This document shows, one piece after another, positions 8,085-16,191 of a stretch of DNA of 35,088 bases. How positions within the stretch are numbered: position 1 is the first letter of the stretch; each line of letters begins with the position of its first letter. The notes beneath the pieces were generated by a model. It did no database searches. It was not told where the DNA came from and saw nothing but the letters and a program-made list of their open reading frames with translations. The position numbers and the translations under genes are program-made. The DNA comes from JAQUGA01 sp964521105 (GTDB taxonomy: Bacteria > Bacteroidota > Bacteroidia > Bacteroidales > WCHB1-69): the NCBI GenBank assembly GCA_964521105.1, contig CAZFPO010000022.1, forward strand, positions 1-35,088, read 5' to 3'.

Positions 8085-8939
8085 TCAAATTGCAATGGCA
8101 GTGTTTAAACAATAGGTTTCTTTATATCCTACTGATTTAGCAAATTCCATCGCTTCATGATGTAAAAGTCCATTTTCTGTTGGTTGATGTGCATCACTAC
8201 TAATGCAAACTCTAATTTTTTTATCGAACATTTTTTTTAAAATTGTCAGAGATGGATAAAAGTCCGTGCAACGATTTTTATAAATTCCACGGTAATTAAT
8301 CTCCACAATTATATCTTTTTTCTTTACTATATCAAGTGTTTCATCAATAAATTGTTGATACCATTTTTCGTCTTCAGAAAAAAACCTAGATTGATTGTGC
8401 ATTTTGATTTTATCAATGTGTGCTAAAATGTCAAATTTTTCAATTTCAATCATGTTATTCATTTGAAAAAAATAAGCTTTTACTGCTTTTTTAATGTCAT
8501 TTCCATACAGCTTAGATAGTCCATTATCAAATATTTCCCTTTTTGGACCGTCGATAAACCATAACTCTTCTGGATAGCTTTTACCAATCAAGTGTATTCC
8601 TCCGATAATATAATCCAAATTAAATTGTTTATTAACGGATTCAAAGGGTTCATTTAATTCAGGTATAAAATCACATTCAAGTCCTTTTAAAATTTTTAGT
8701 TGACCGTCAAACTTTTTTTGAGCTGCTTCAATTTCAAAAATATATTCATTCATTTTAGCAAGAGGCAACGAAAAGGAATTGTGAAAATTTAAAGGTGCAT
8801 GTGAAGAAAATCCTATGATTGTAAAGGAGTTGTTAATTGATTTTTGGCAATGTTCTAAGATGCTACCATTTCCATCACAGAAATTACTGTGAGTGTGTAA
8901 ATTATATTTTGTTAAATTTGTTTTTTTTGAGGCAACCAT
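8085..8939 (-). CDS. PHP-domain phosphoesterase, histidinol-phosphatase-like (HisK type)
   Basis: The 284 residues show the full metal-binding set of PHP phosphatases: NLHTHSNFCDG near the N-terminus, GFSSHAPLNF, KGLECDF, IIGGIHLIG, DILAHIDKIK, IVEINYRG and CISSDAHQPTE. This matches the HisK-type histidinol-phosphate phosphatase family, which hydrolyses L-histidinol phosphate in histidine synthesis. No other his gene is nearby, so the assignment rests on family resemblance, and a different phosphoester is possible. The gene stands alone: the repeats of the convergent junction lie after its stop, and the upstream spacer (8940-9111) carries a small plus-strand ORF. Confidence 0.85.
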   Translation of the reverse strand: MVASKKTNLTKYNLHTHSNFCDGNGSILEHCQKSINNSFTIIGFSSHAPLNFHNSFSLPLAKMNEYIFEIEAAQKKFDGQLKILKGLECDFIPELNEPFESVNKQFNLDYIIGGIHLIGKSYPEELWFIDGPKREIFDNGLSKLYGNDIKKAVKAYFFQMNNMIEIEKFDILAHIDKIKMHNQSRFFSEDEKWYQQFIDETLDIVKKKDIIVEINYRGIYKNRCTDFYPSLTILKKMFDKKIRVCISSDAHQPTENGLLHHEAMEFAKSVGYKETYCLNTAIAI

Positions 8940-9007
8940 ACAATATTTTTATATGTCTTATTAAGGATTAGTTAAATAATCAAAGTCAATAACAAAATAT
9001 TAGCAAA

Positions 9008-9109
9008 ATGAAAACAGGGCAAACGACTAGGCAAAGTTATTTTTGGGTGCTATATTTAGTGTTTATGATTATTATTTTTGGGTTGTTCTTTTTACTTCAA
9101 TCTGTTTAA
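9008..9109 (+). CDS. Possible 33-residue single-span membrane microprotein
   Basis: An ATG at 9008 opens a frame ending in TAA at 9107-9109. The predicted peptide begins MKTGQTTRQSYFW, a polar charged head, followed by ~19 hydrophobic residues (VLYLVFMIIIFGLFFLL) and a QSV end, giving one transmembrane helix with the N-terminus likely inside. It lies between the starts of a minus-strand gene and the end of another. There is no recognisable -7 box immediately upstream. Composition alone in AT-rich DNA can produce such a peptide, so confidence is moderate. Confidence 0.4.
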   Translation: MKTGQTTRQSYFWVLYLVFMIIIFGLFFLLQSV

Positions 9110-9111
9110 AA

Positions 9112-9624
9112 TCATTCGCTAAGTGTTGTGTCTAAGTGTAAGTTAATATGATATTGCTCAGCAAATCTGGCATGAGCGGTATCAAATTGTATTGTCAGTA
9201 TATCTAATTCATCATACGATTTTTGTATAAAGTAGTTTAAACTATCTATCGATTGGTCATTGTATTGTTTGTCAATGTCTTCTCGAAAAAAGATTATTTT
9301 TATACCATATTCCTTTAATATTTTTAAAGCACCGTTTAGGTAATTTAAAGTATTTTCTTTAAAATTATCTGCATTTTCAACGTCTTCGATTAATTCCAAA
9401 TTTTTAATAGCTATTTCGGTTGTTTTTATTGCCGTTTGATGCGATTTCTTTAATTCAGTGATGTTGTTATTAGTTGCTTCAAAAAATTTATTCAAGGCTT
9501 CGGTTACGTCGTTGTATGAATTTAAAATTTGATTGTTGTATAATAATGCCATTTCGTTTTTGTCCACACTACATGAGGCAAATGCTAGAATAAATAGCAA
9601 TAAAAAATAGGTGTATTTTTTCAT
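9112..9624 (-). CDS. Lipoprotein, helical, unknown function
   Basis: The frame is open from 9678, but the better start is the ATG at 9624: it gives MKKYTYFLLLFILAFASC, a standard lipoprotein signal with lipobox FASC. The upstream extension would bury this signal. The mature ~153 residues are charged, low in Cys and aromatics, and read as long helices (about residues 30-150), consistent with a periplasmic or outer-membrane helical-bundle lipoprotein. I recognise no family. The ligase gene upstream on the same strand ends 84 bases away, so co-transcription is possible but not shown. Confidence 0.8.
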   Translation of the reverse strand: MKKYTYFLLLFILAFASCSVDKNEMALLYNNQILNSYNDVTEALNKFFEATNNNITELKKSHQTAIKTTEIAIKNLELIEDVENADNFKENTLNYLNGALKILKEYGIKIIFFREDIDKQYNDQSIDSLNYFIQKSYDELDILTIQFDTAHARFAEQYHINLHLDTTLSE

Positions 9625-9708
9625 AGTAAATGCTTTATGTGATGAATAGGTGGTTTGACATAGTTTTAAAAAATTCAATATTAGTTATCATTTGAGCAAT
9701 AATTAAAT

Positions 9709-11052
9709 CTATCTAATTCTGATTTTTTTAAATCTATCGCTAATATTGGTATGGTCGATAAAGTTTATCCGAACTGGAATTTTGTAAGTATCTAAAAGGC
9801 TTTTACAATGATTTTTGATAATGCTTCTAGCATTTGACGTATGTTTTTTGTCAAAATTGTTGTTTAATATAACATCACAGGCTACGTGCATTCCAGTAAT
9901 TGGATTTTTTTCACCGTAAACAATACAATCGCCAACAATTGGACAACTAAGCAAAACAGACTCAATTTCTAATGGAAATGCTTTTTGTCCACCCACGTTT
10001 ATCATATCGCTGTTTCGACCCAAAAAACGAATCCATTCCCCATTCACTTCAACCATGTCGCCGGTGTTGTACCATCCTTCGCTATCAAAAGGACTTTCTG
10101 CGTTTAAATAACCTAAAATTGAGCTATTGGTGCGGATAAATAAAATGTTGTCAATAATTTTATATTCATATCCTTCACCACCAATTTTTAGCCATAAGCT
10201 ATCATCCGATTTTGAAGTAGTTTGCATTACGCCAAGCTCAGTTAAGCCGTATGTTTGTTTTAACTTTACATTCGGCATGATTTTGTTTAGTGCCTTTAAT
10301 GTTGATTCGGGCATAGGTTCGGTGCCGTAGGTTATTATTTTTAACGAGGATAAATCGAAAAACTCATACGCTTTACTCAAAAGGATTAAGTTTAAAAAAG
10401 TAGGAGTGGAGGGAAGTAAGTCAATTTTATGTTGTTGGATAAATTCACAAACGGCATCTGGTTCACGTGATTCCATAAAACAAGCAGTGCCACCTTTCGA
10501 CAAAATGTGTAATAATGTATTGATTCCTCCCCAGTGATCAAACATTAAAAATACTATACTTCTATAGGCTTTCCCTGGTTTCGAATATCTTTCTAACAAC
10601 AAGCTAAAATCATGAATTGCTGCTTTGGGGGTTCCTGTAGTACCCGATGAAAAAATGATGATGCCTGGATGTTTTTTTTGTTTAACATTTGAAATAAAGA
10701 GGTGAGATGATTGATATCCAGAGTCTTGAATGTTTGGAAAATCAACAGTAAAGTCGATAAATAATTCGGCTTCCGATATTTGTATCCGTTCTAAAGTGTT
10801 TTTTGAATCTGCTGCAATCGGAACAATTATAGCATTTTTGCTGATTAAATAGAGCAACAAACTAACCGAATTTATCGAAAAATCGCTTTTTACTGCAACC
10901 ACTTTTCCTTCGGGGGAAGTAACAAAAACCTTTTCCCACGAATTGATTTTTTGTTCTAAAAGGTGATAGCTGAAATATTTGCCATTATCAATAATCGCTA
11001 AAGATTCAGAATTTAACTCAAAATGTTTGGATATAAATGGGAGATTATTCAT
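9709..11052 (-). CDS. ANL-superfamily AMP-dependent acyl/aryl ligase
   Basis: Activates a carboxylic acid as an acyl adenylate, normally passing it to CoA or a carrier protein. Visible motifs are the P-loop-like IIFSSGTTGTPKAAIH (about residues 131-146), QTYGLTELGV, the GWYNTGDMVE hinge region, and GRNSDMINVGGQKAFPLEIE leading to the C-terminal subdomain. The final motif reads NISDRFKKIRIR, keeping a lysine where the family has GK, but not the usual glycine. At 447 residues it is shorter than most acyl-CoA synthetases (500+), mainly at the N-terminus. The substrate is unknown. It lies next to a glycan operon, where ligases can feed acyl decoration, but 422 bases separate them. Confidence 0.85.
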   Translation of the reverse strand: MNNLPFISKHFELNSESLAIIDNGKYFSYHLLEQKINSWEKVFVTSPEGKVVAVKSDFSINSVSLLLYLISKNAIIVPIAADSKNTLERIQISEAELFIDFTVDFPNIQDSGYQSSHLFISNVKQKKHPGIIIFSSGTTGTPKAAIHDFSLLLERYSKPGKAYRSIVFLMFDHWGGINTLLHILSKGGTACFMESREPDAVCEFIQQHKIDLLPSTPTFLNLILLSKAYEFFDLSSLKIITYGTEPMPESTLKALNKIMPNVKLKQTYGLTELGVMQTTSKSDDSLWLKIGGEGYEYKIIDNILFIRTNSSILGYLNAESPFDSEGWYNTGDMVEVNGEWIRFLGRNSDMINVGGQKAFPLEIESVLLSCPIVGDCIVYGEKNPITGMHVACDVILNNNFDKKHTSNARSIIKNHCKSLLDTYKIPVRINFIDHTNISDRFKKIRIR

Positions 11053-11174
11053 TTGTTAAACTGAAATGTTATTCAACTAGAAGCTTTTTGCAAAGATAAA
11101 AAAATCAAGAATGTTTTATGGCTATTTTCTTTTAACATTGGTTTAATTGTTCTTAATATGCTAAAATTCGCGAT

Positions 11175-11282
11175 TCAGAAAATTTTACCCACACGGCGTT
11201 GTCCATTAAGAACTTTTATGAGTTGTTTACCAATAAAAGGCTTAATTTTATTTAAATAAATTTGTTGGTTATAAACTTTCAT
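11175..11282 (-). pseudogene. N-terminal remnant of an AAA_14/DUF4143-type ATPase gene
   Basis: The minus strand encodes 35 residues and a stop. The peptide contains IYLNKIKPFIGKQLIKVL, then the Walker A start NGQRRVGK, and then breaks off as IF-stop. Intact AAA_14 family ATPases start the same way and continue GQRRVGKS/T into the P-loop, roughly 400 residues in all. No continuation of that family is visible in any frame in the ~120 bases before the ligase gene. The match to the family start is from memory of its consensus. A simple deletion or truncation of an ATPase gene explains it; a genuine 35-residue peptide is less likely. Confidence 0.7.
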
Positions 11283-11300
11283 AACCGTACATAATTTATA

Positions 11301-11357
11301 ATTTGTAAGACATGACTTACATAATTTGCAAATATACAAAATTTGTAAGGAATGACT
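11301..11357 (-). promoter_or_regulatory. Promoter of the ATPase remnant with operator-like repeats
   Basis: On the minus strand a TATATTTG (-7 box; plus positions 11329-11336) precedes the remnant's ATG by about 46 bases. A 17-bp direct repeat, ATTTGTAAGACATGACT at 11301-11317 and ATTTGTAAGGAATGACT at 11341-11357, brackets it at exactly 40-bp spacing. The first copy is part of a near-perfect palindrome (GTAAGaCATGaCTTAC, 11305-11320) that would lie at about the transcription start. That is where a repressor would bind. No convincing -33 box. Confidence 0.5.
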
Positions 11358-11474
11358 GCGAAAAATGAAAATATTTTCTAATCAATGATTTTGATAAATT
11401 GTACATTTTAAATAAATCCACCAATTTAGAATGAGCATCAAAAGGGAATAATCTCCTTTTACTTAAAATTGTGA

Positions 11475-12239
11475 TTAAAAACGTTTGTTTTTGAATAAAT
11501 AGACAAAAAAACGAGTTCCAATTGCGATGTGCTTAAACGCTGTTCTAAACCAACCAAATTCCTTTGCCATGATTCCAAAACGCTCTTTTAGCGCTTTTGG
11601 GATATTGTTTTTCGAAAAACCATTATCCAAATATCGAGAAAGTATCAATTGTGAGTTTACAATTGATTTTGCTTTTTTCAAACCTTTTAAAACCCAATCG
11701 TAATCGGCTGCGATTTTATATTTTAAATTGTACTCGGATGCGATTTCGCGTTTAATAATAAACGATTGATGACAAACTACCAATCCGTTAAATAAACTTT
11801 GAGTGGTAAGATTTTTTGGAGTTTTTAAGCGACGAAGTCCAATTTCATTATTGTTTTCATCAATTATTACAGTTTCTCCATATAAAATATCTGGTGTAGA
11901 ATTTTGTTGGATAATCGCTTCAATTTTTGATATTGTTTGGTTGTCATATATTTTATCACCCGAATTGATAAACCAAATGTATTCCCCTTTTGCCATGCGT
12001 ATTCCTTTATTCATAGCATCGTAAAGTCCATTATCGGGTTCGCTAATCCATTGATGAATTTGGTTTTCGTAATTATGGATTATAACGAGTGTGCCATCAA
12101 TAGAGCCACCATCAATAATAATATGTTCATAGTTTTTGGAATCCTGTGAAGCAATACTTTTAATGCTTCCTTCAAGGAATTTTACACTATTGTAAACAAC
12201 AGTTATTATGCTTATTAAAGGTTTATTTGGCAAACTCAT
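11475..12239 (-). CDS. Family 2 glycosyltransferase
   Basis: A GT-A-fold transferase of 254 residues. The N-terminus has ISIITVVYNSVKFLEGSI, HIIIDGGSIDGT, SEPDNGLYDAMNKGI and GEYIWFINSGDKIYD. In the last, the metal-binding DXD is an NSGD variant, as in many WcaA/PglI-like enzymes. Later comes KYKIAADYDWVLK, a common acceptor-site signature of this subgroup. There is no transmembrane helix beyond a short hydrophobic C-terminal stretch, so it is probably cytoplasmic or membrane-associated. Donor and acceptor are unknown. Its start overlaps the end of the next GT gene by 17 bases, showing that it is the last gene of the glycan operon. Confidence 0.92.
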   Translation of the reverse strand: MSLPNKPLISIITVVYNSVKFLEGSIKSIASQDSKNYEHIIIDGGSIDGTLVIIHNYENQIHQWISEPDNGLYDAMNKGIRMAKGEYIWFINSGDKIYDNQTISKIEAIIQQNSTPDILYGETVIIDENNNEIGLRRLKTPKNLTTQSLFNGLVVCHQSFIIKREIASEYNLKYKIAADYDWVLKGLKKAKSIVNSQLILSRYLDNGFSKNNIPKALKERFGIMAKEFGWFRTAFKHIAIGTRFFVYLFKNKRF

Positions 12240-13506
12240 CTTTGTTTTTCTCGCTTATTTCAGAATACGCTTGATAGTATTTTTGAGCAATTTTTTGGTT
12301 GTTATATTCTTGTTCGACCTTTTGACGTGCTTTAAAGCCCCATTCTTGCAATTCGGGATTTTTGATGCAATATTGTATACCTTTAGCTAATGCCAGAGCT
12401 GAAATTTCATCAACGATAATTCCATTTTCGTATGAATCAACCATTTCAGGTATTCCACCAATGTTGAATCCGATGACAGGTGTTGCACATGCCATTGATT
12501 CCATAACAGTATTGGGCAAGTTGTCCTCTAAGGAAGGGAGAACAAATAAATCAGCCATGGCATATATATCAGTCATTTTTTCGGTGCTTTTAATCACTCC
12601 TAAATGATGGACAGGATAAGGTAAAATGGAAACATCAAAATTTTTGGCTTTTCCAAACACCACGATGTTTAATTGATTTTTTTCAATTCCCATATCAATT
12701 AAAATATTTAGTGCATCGACTAGATACGAAAATCCTTTACGCTTATCCTGAACATTAGCGGCTCCAAATAGTAAAAGAAACGGTTCATTGGTAATGTTCC
12801 ATTTTTTACGAATAAGTTCCTTATCCTCAGGTTTGAACTGAGTTAATGATATGGGATTTGGAATTGAATTTATTGTAGCGGTTTTTAATAATGATGAGGA
12901 AGAAGCGACTGCTGCGAGCCATCGGCTACAGGTTATAATATTTAAGTGATGTTGGTCGAAAATATCTGATTTTTTATTCCAGATGCGGTTAGATAAATCG
13001 TTTTCTGACGGTTTTTTTAGCATAGGACATTCGCCGCAAGCTATTTTAAAATTTTTACACGTTCCAGCATAGTGGCAACCACCAGTAAAAAGCCACATGT
13101 CGTGCAATGTCCAAACAACATTTTTCTTTTTAGTGAGGATTTGATTAATGTTTTTGAGCGATAAAAATCCTGCATTTATCCAATGAATATGAACAATATC
13201 TGCCTCTTTTATCCACGAATGATTACTGATGTCAACGCCAATATTAGCCAATGAAAATGCAAAACGTACCGATTTGTCTTTTTCGTGAAACAGAAAAGTT
13301 AATCGCTCATAAACAAAACGAAAGAAAGATAATTTGCGTTGTGCCTTTGTGCTTCGAAATGGCTGTACTTGAACAAGTCGACTTTTTTTAGTCATTACCA
13401 ACATTCGCACATCCACACCTTCGAGCGTCAACGCTTCCATTAAACGTTTGCATGCAATCGCTGCACCGCCTCCACTATCGGTTGTGTTTACTAGAACTAC
13501 TTTCAT
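12223..13506 (-). CDS. Family 4 (GT-B) glycosyltransferase, WcaC-like
   Basis: The 427 residues form two Rossmann-like halves. The N-terminal part starts MKVVLVNTTDSGGGAAIACKR, typical of WcaC-like colanic-acid-type transferases, and includes VVWTLHDMWLFTGGCHYAG and a Cys-containing loop (residues ~140-160). The C-terminal half has LLLFGAANVQDKRKGF and the nucleotide-sugar site FVLPSLEDNLPNTVMESMAC with the E-x7-E pattern, then TPVIGFNIGGIPE. It would add one sugar from a nucleotide donor to a glycan. It overlaps the GT2 gene by 17 bases and the methyltransferase gene by 4 (ATGA). Confidence 0.93.
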   Translation of the reverse strand: MKVVLVNTTDSGGGAAIACKRLMEALTLEGVDVRMLVMTKKSRLVQVQPFRSTKAQRKLSFFRFVYERLTFLFHEKDKSVRFAFSLANIGVDISNHSWIKEADIVHIHWINAGFLSLKNINQILTKKKNVVWTLHDMWLFTGGCHYAGTCKNFKIACGECPMLKKPSENDLSNRIWNKKSDIFDQHHLNIITCSRWLAAVASSSSLLKTATINSIPNPISLTQFKPEDKELIRKKWNITNEPFLLLFGAANVQDKRKGFSYLVDALNILIDMGIEKNQLNIVVFGKAKNFDVSILPYPVHHLGVIKSTEKMTDIYAMADLFVLPSLEDNLPNTVMESMACATPVIGFNIGGIPEMVDSYENGIIVDEISALALAKGIQYCIKNPELQEWGFKARQKVEQEYNNQKIAQKYYQAYSEISEKNKDEFAK

Positions 13507-14219
13507 TTTTGAGCTAATATTATGGTGTTGAAATATAAACTGCGTTTACGAGGTACTATTAGGCTTAGTATTCCCAATATAATTGTAAAAGGTGAAATGA
13601 AAATTAAATTTAGTAGAATATTAACGTATTTATTTTTTGTAAAAATCAATTCCCGAATAAAATTAATAAAATATTGGGATATAACCGCGAAAAAATGACC
13701 TGATTTTTTACTTTCGATGATCGAAAAACCATGATTTTTTAGCAGGTTTTCGATTCCAAAATGGGTAAAACGACAATTGTCGTAAGGTACTTCATGCTCT
13801 TCCCAGCTAAATGGAACGGTAACTAAAAAATAACCTCCACTTCGAAGTACTCGATATATTTCGGGTAAAATTTCATCGTGATTAAATACATGTTCCAAAA
13901 CTTCGGAGCTGAAAACATGATCGAAGCTATTGTTTTCAAATGGGAGTTTTTTCCCATTATAGTAAAAATCAATATCTTCCTTTTCGTGATTGTGTCCTTC
14001 GTTTTCGATGTCAACGCCAATATATTCTTCAGCTTCGGAAAAAAGTGATTTATATGGTTTTTGTCCACAGCCAAAATCCAATACTTTTCCCTTTAATTTT
14101 ACAATTTCTGGTTTTAATTTTCTGAGTAGCATCAAACGAACCATAAAAAATGGGTTTATGAACACACTCAAAAAAATGGGGTGAAATTGCTGTTTTTTAT
14201 ATATTTGAGTTAGGCTCAT
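13503..14219 (-). CDS. Class I SAM-dependent methyltransferase
   Basis: 238 residues. Motif I is KGKVLDFGCGQKPY (about 40-55), followed by EEYIGVDIE, PFENNSFDHVFSSEVLEHV (motif IV region of Methyltransf_11) and the LRSGGYFLVTVPFSWEEHE loop. Its C-terminus ends with two hydrophobic stretches (about 180-195, 200-222), suggesting membrane association. The overlap with the GT4 gene (4 bases) and tight spacing with the next methyltransferase (3 bases) put it in the glycan operon, so methylation of a sugar or lipid-linked glycan is a reasonable inference. The target is unknown. Confidence 0.88.
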   Translation of the reverse strand: MSLTQIYKKQQFHPIFLSVFINPFFMVRLMLLRKLKPEIVKLKGKVLDFGCGQKPYKSLFSEAEEYIGVDIENEGHNHEKEDIDFYYNGKKLPFENNSFDHVFSSEVLEHVFNHDEILPEIYRVLRSGGYFLVTVPFSWEEHEVPYDNCRFTHFGIENLLKNHGFSIIESKKSGHFFAVISQYFINFIRELIFTKNKYVNILLNLIFISPFTIILGILSLIVPRKRSLYFNTIILAQK

Positions 14220-14222
14220 GTC

Positions 14223-15167
14223 TTATTTTTTTTCAAAAACTCCTAAAATAGTATGACCTTCAATTTTTGGATTTAATCCTTTCGATTTTTTATACCAAAT
14301 GATTGGCAACATTGGAATAAGCATCATTTTAGCAAAAATATTGTTGCCAAAAAGTTTTATCATTTTTACATGATAATATGACCAAACATGAATTGGCGAG
14401 AGTGCTTCAAAACGAAAATCGATGGGTTTTAAATGTAAAACTTCAGCCACTTTAGTCAAACTTTCCTTGTCCCATAAACCCATGTGATGTGGTGGCATAT
14501 TCAAGTGATTCATTGGAATATCACGAATAAACGATGCATTGTTTGGAACACTAAGTATAATCTTGCCTTTTGTTTTTAAACATTTTACAGCACTTTGCAT
14601 AAAAGGCATTAAATCATTAATGTGTTCAAGCACTTGAAAGAAACAGATGACATCGTACGATTCGGGTTCTTTTTCAGCTACATCTTGTATGAATTTCACG
14701 TCCACATTTAAGCCTTTTTCTTGAGCAATTTTTGCTGCTGCTTCATTTAATTCAATACCGCGTCCATTGAATTTAGTTCCAAAACGATTTTTTAAACCTT
14801 CGAGAAAAGCTCCTCGTGCTGAGCCAATTTCGAGCAATGAATCGTCGGGTTTTATATATTCCAAAGCGGTTTCATGTTCCCATTTCCAAGCTAAATAATA
14901 ACCTCTGGTATCTTGTAATTGTTCGTAAAATTTACCATCTCCCCAAATGTTAAACGGATAGAAAAAACGGTATTTTGTATCCACACATTCGTAAACCATT
15001 ATATTTGAAATGCCTTCAAAAAAGCGACTTACATCGATGTTTAGTTTTGAATTGTAACGATAAATTAAAGCTTCGCACGAAATTGTTTCAATCAATTGTA
15101 CATCACCTCCTGTTATGGGCGATGGAGGTTTTTCGGATGTTGTTACTATATCTTCGGAATTTACCAT
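14223..15167 (-). CDS. Class I SAM-dependent methyltransferase, glycan-cluster type
   Basis: 314 residues with a long N-terminal part (1-105) that precedes the SAM fold. The fold shows SLLEIGSARGAFLEGL (motif I), GRGIELNEAAAKIAQE and SYDVICFFQVLEHINDLMPFM, then a SVPNNASF loop. The C-terminus carries a hydrophobic patch with MLIPMLPIIWY. This resembles methyltransferases with an N-terminal CDF/DUF-like extension found in O-antigen and capsule loci. It overlaps the end of the upstream gene by seven bases and precedes the second methyltransferase by three, so the pair may act in sequence or on different sugars. Confidence 0.87.
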   Translation of the reverse strand: MVNSEDIVTTSEKPPSPITGGDVQLIETISCEALIYRYNSKLNIDVSRFFEGISNIMVYECVDTKYRFFYPFNIWGDGKFYEQLQDTRGYYLAWKWEHETALEYIKPDDSLLEIGSARGAFLEGLKNRFGTKFNGRGIELNEAAAKIAQEKGLNVDVKFIQDVAEKEPESYDVICFFQVLEHINDLMPFMQSAVKCLKTKGKIILSVPNNASFIRDIPMNHLNMPPHHMGLWDKESLTKVAEVLHLKPIDFRFEALSPIHVWSYYHVKMIKLFGNNIFAKMMLIPMLPIIWYKKSKGLNPKIEGHTILGVFEKK

Positions 15168-16060
15168 ATTGATGCTAAATAAGTGAGGGCTTTTTTGTAT
15201 AGTGATGGACTAAATATGGTTTTAAACGTATAATTATCTGCTTGCAAATTTATTTTAATTTCGGAAGGGTGAGTTAATGGAAATGTAATGGAGCCAAGTG
15301 GAAGATTAGCCATTTTGTTATTCATTTTTGCGGTATGAGTACTTTGATTTCCAAATCCTATGTTCGAAATAAGGTTTACGTTTGGTAAAATACTAATACC
15401 ATTGCGACTAAAAATAGTGTAAGTCCATTGATAATCCCAAGTGTTTATTTCACCATTATATGCTTTTTCAAAACGTTTTAGCCAATAATTACGTGCTTTT
15501 TTGCTCGAAAAAATTTCATTCAAAAATCCTTTTTCTTTGTTTTCTGGAAAGGTATTCATGTCCACATCATAATGTTCCCAAACTCTTCTCCACGAAGCCC
15601 ATCCCCAAATGTGATTGTATCTTGAAAAGTAGTAACTCGCTTCACCTTGTTTTTTGCCATTTTGAAAATTATCACCGCTAATGAGCATAATTTGCTCATC
15701 ATCTTTATATTTTTCGAGTAATTCTTCGCAAAATGGAAAAAAACTAAGGTCGGGTAAACAATCGTCTTCGAGAATAATTCCTTTTTCCTCTTGATTAAAA
15801 AACCAAGTGATGGCATCGCTAACGGCATTTCGGCATCCTAAATTTTCGTCACGGTATAGTGTTTTTAGGTCACAATCCCAATCGATGTTCATTATTTCTC
15901 GGGTTTTTGGACAGTTAATTAAATCATTTTGATTTCCTTTTCTTGCTCCGTCGGCTGTTACGTATAACTTTTTTGGTTTAATAGCCCGAATTGCATTAAA
16001 GACCTCCTGAGTTGTATCAGGTCGGTTAAAAATGATAAACAAAATAGGCGTATCAAACAT
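15161..16060 (-). CDS. GT-A glycosyltransferase, nucleotide-diphospho-sugar transferase type
   Basis: The 299-residue protein starts TPILFIIFNRPDTTQEVF and shows KKLYVTADGARKG and YRDENLGCRNAVSDAI. It also carries KGIILEDDCLPDLSFF, whose EDD is the metal-binding acidic motif, and HIWGWASWRRVW, a hallmark of this group. The fold is a GT-A transferase related to GNT-I and to hemolysin-associated proteins, as these are often named in Bacteroidota. It heads the five-gene glycan operon. A -7 box (CAAAATTA, minus strand, 16079-16086) lies 18 bases before the start. Donor and acceptor cannot be told. Confidence 0.9.
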   Translation of the reverse strand: MFDTPILFIIFNRPDTTQEVFNAIRAIKPKKLYVTADGARKGNQNDLINCPKTREIMNIDWDCDLKTLYRDENLGCRNAVSDAITWFFNQEEKGIILEDDCLPDLSFFPFCEELLEKYKDDEQIMLISGDNFQNGKKQGEASYYFSRYNHIWGWASWRRVWEHYDVDMNTFPENKEKGFLNEIFSSKKARNYWLKRFEKAYNGEINTWDYQWTYTIFSRNGISILPNVNLISNIGFGNQSTHTAKMNNKMANLPLGSITFPLTHPSEIKINLQADNYTFKTIFSPSLYKKALTYLASIW

Positions 16061-16191
16061 AAGGACTCAAATTTTAGTCAAAATTACAAAAAAATGAGTA
16101 ATGCAGAAATGAATCAAAAATTTATAATTTTATTTTGAGTTTAATGTGAGTAGTTTTTATTTTAAAATGGTTCAAGGTGTTTTGTAAATTT

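Larger units (their letters stand above)
11053..11474. other. Spacer with an ATPase gene remnant and regulatory sequence
   Basis: The 422 bases between the ligase start and the GT2 stop hold a probable -7 box for the ligase gene (CAAAGATA at 11091-11098, minus strand), a 35-codon remnant of an AAA_14-type ATPase gene, and its promoter with an operator-like palindrome. The rest (about 11360-11474) is AT-rich with nothing recognisable. Confidence 0.6.

Noticed and set aside
9625..9678. Longer N-terminus for the lipoprotein
   Set aside because: It would place 18 polar residues before the lipoprotein signal; the ATG at 9624 gives a standard one.
12208..12607. Plus-strand open frames opposite the glycosyltransferases
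   Set aside because: Antisense to well-supported genes, with no promoter or family match.
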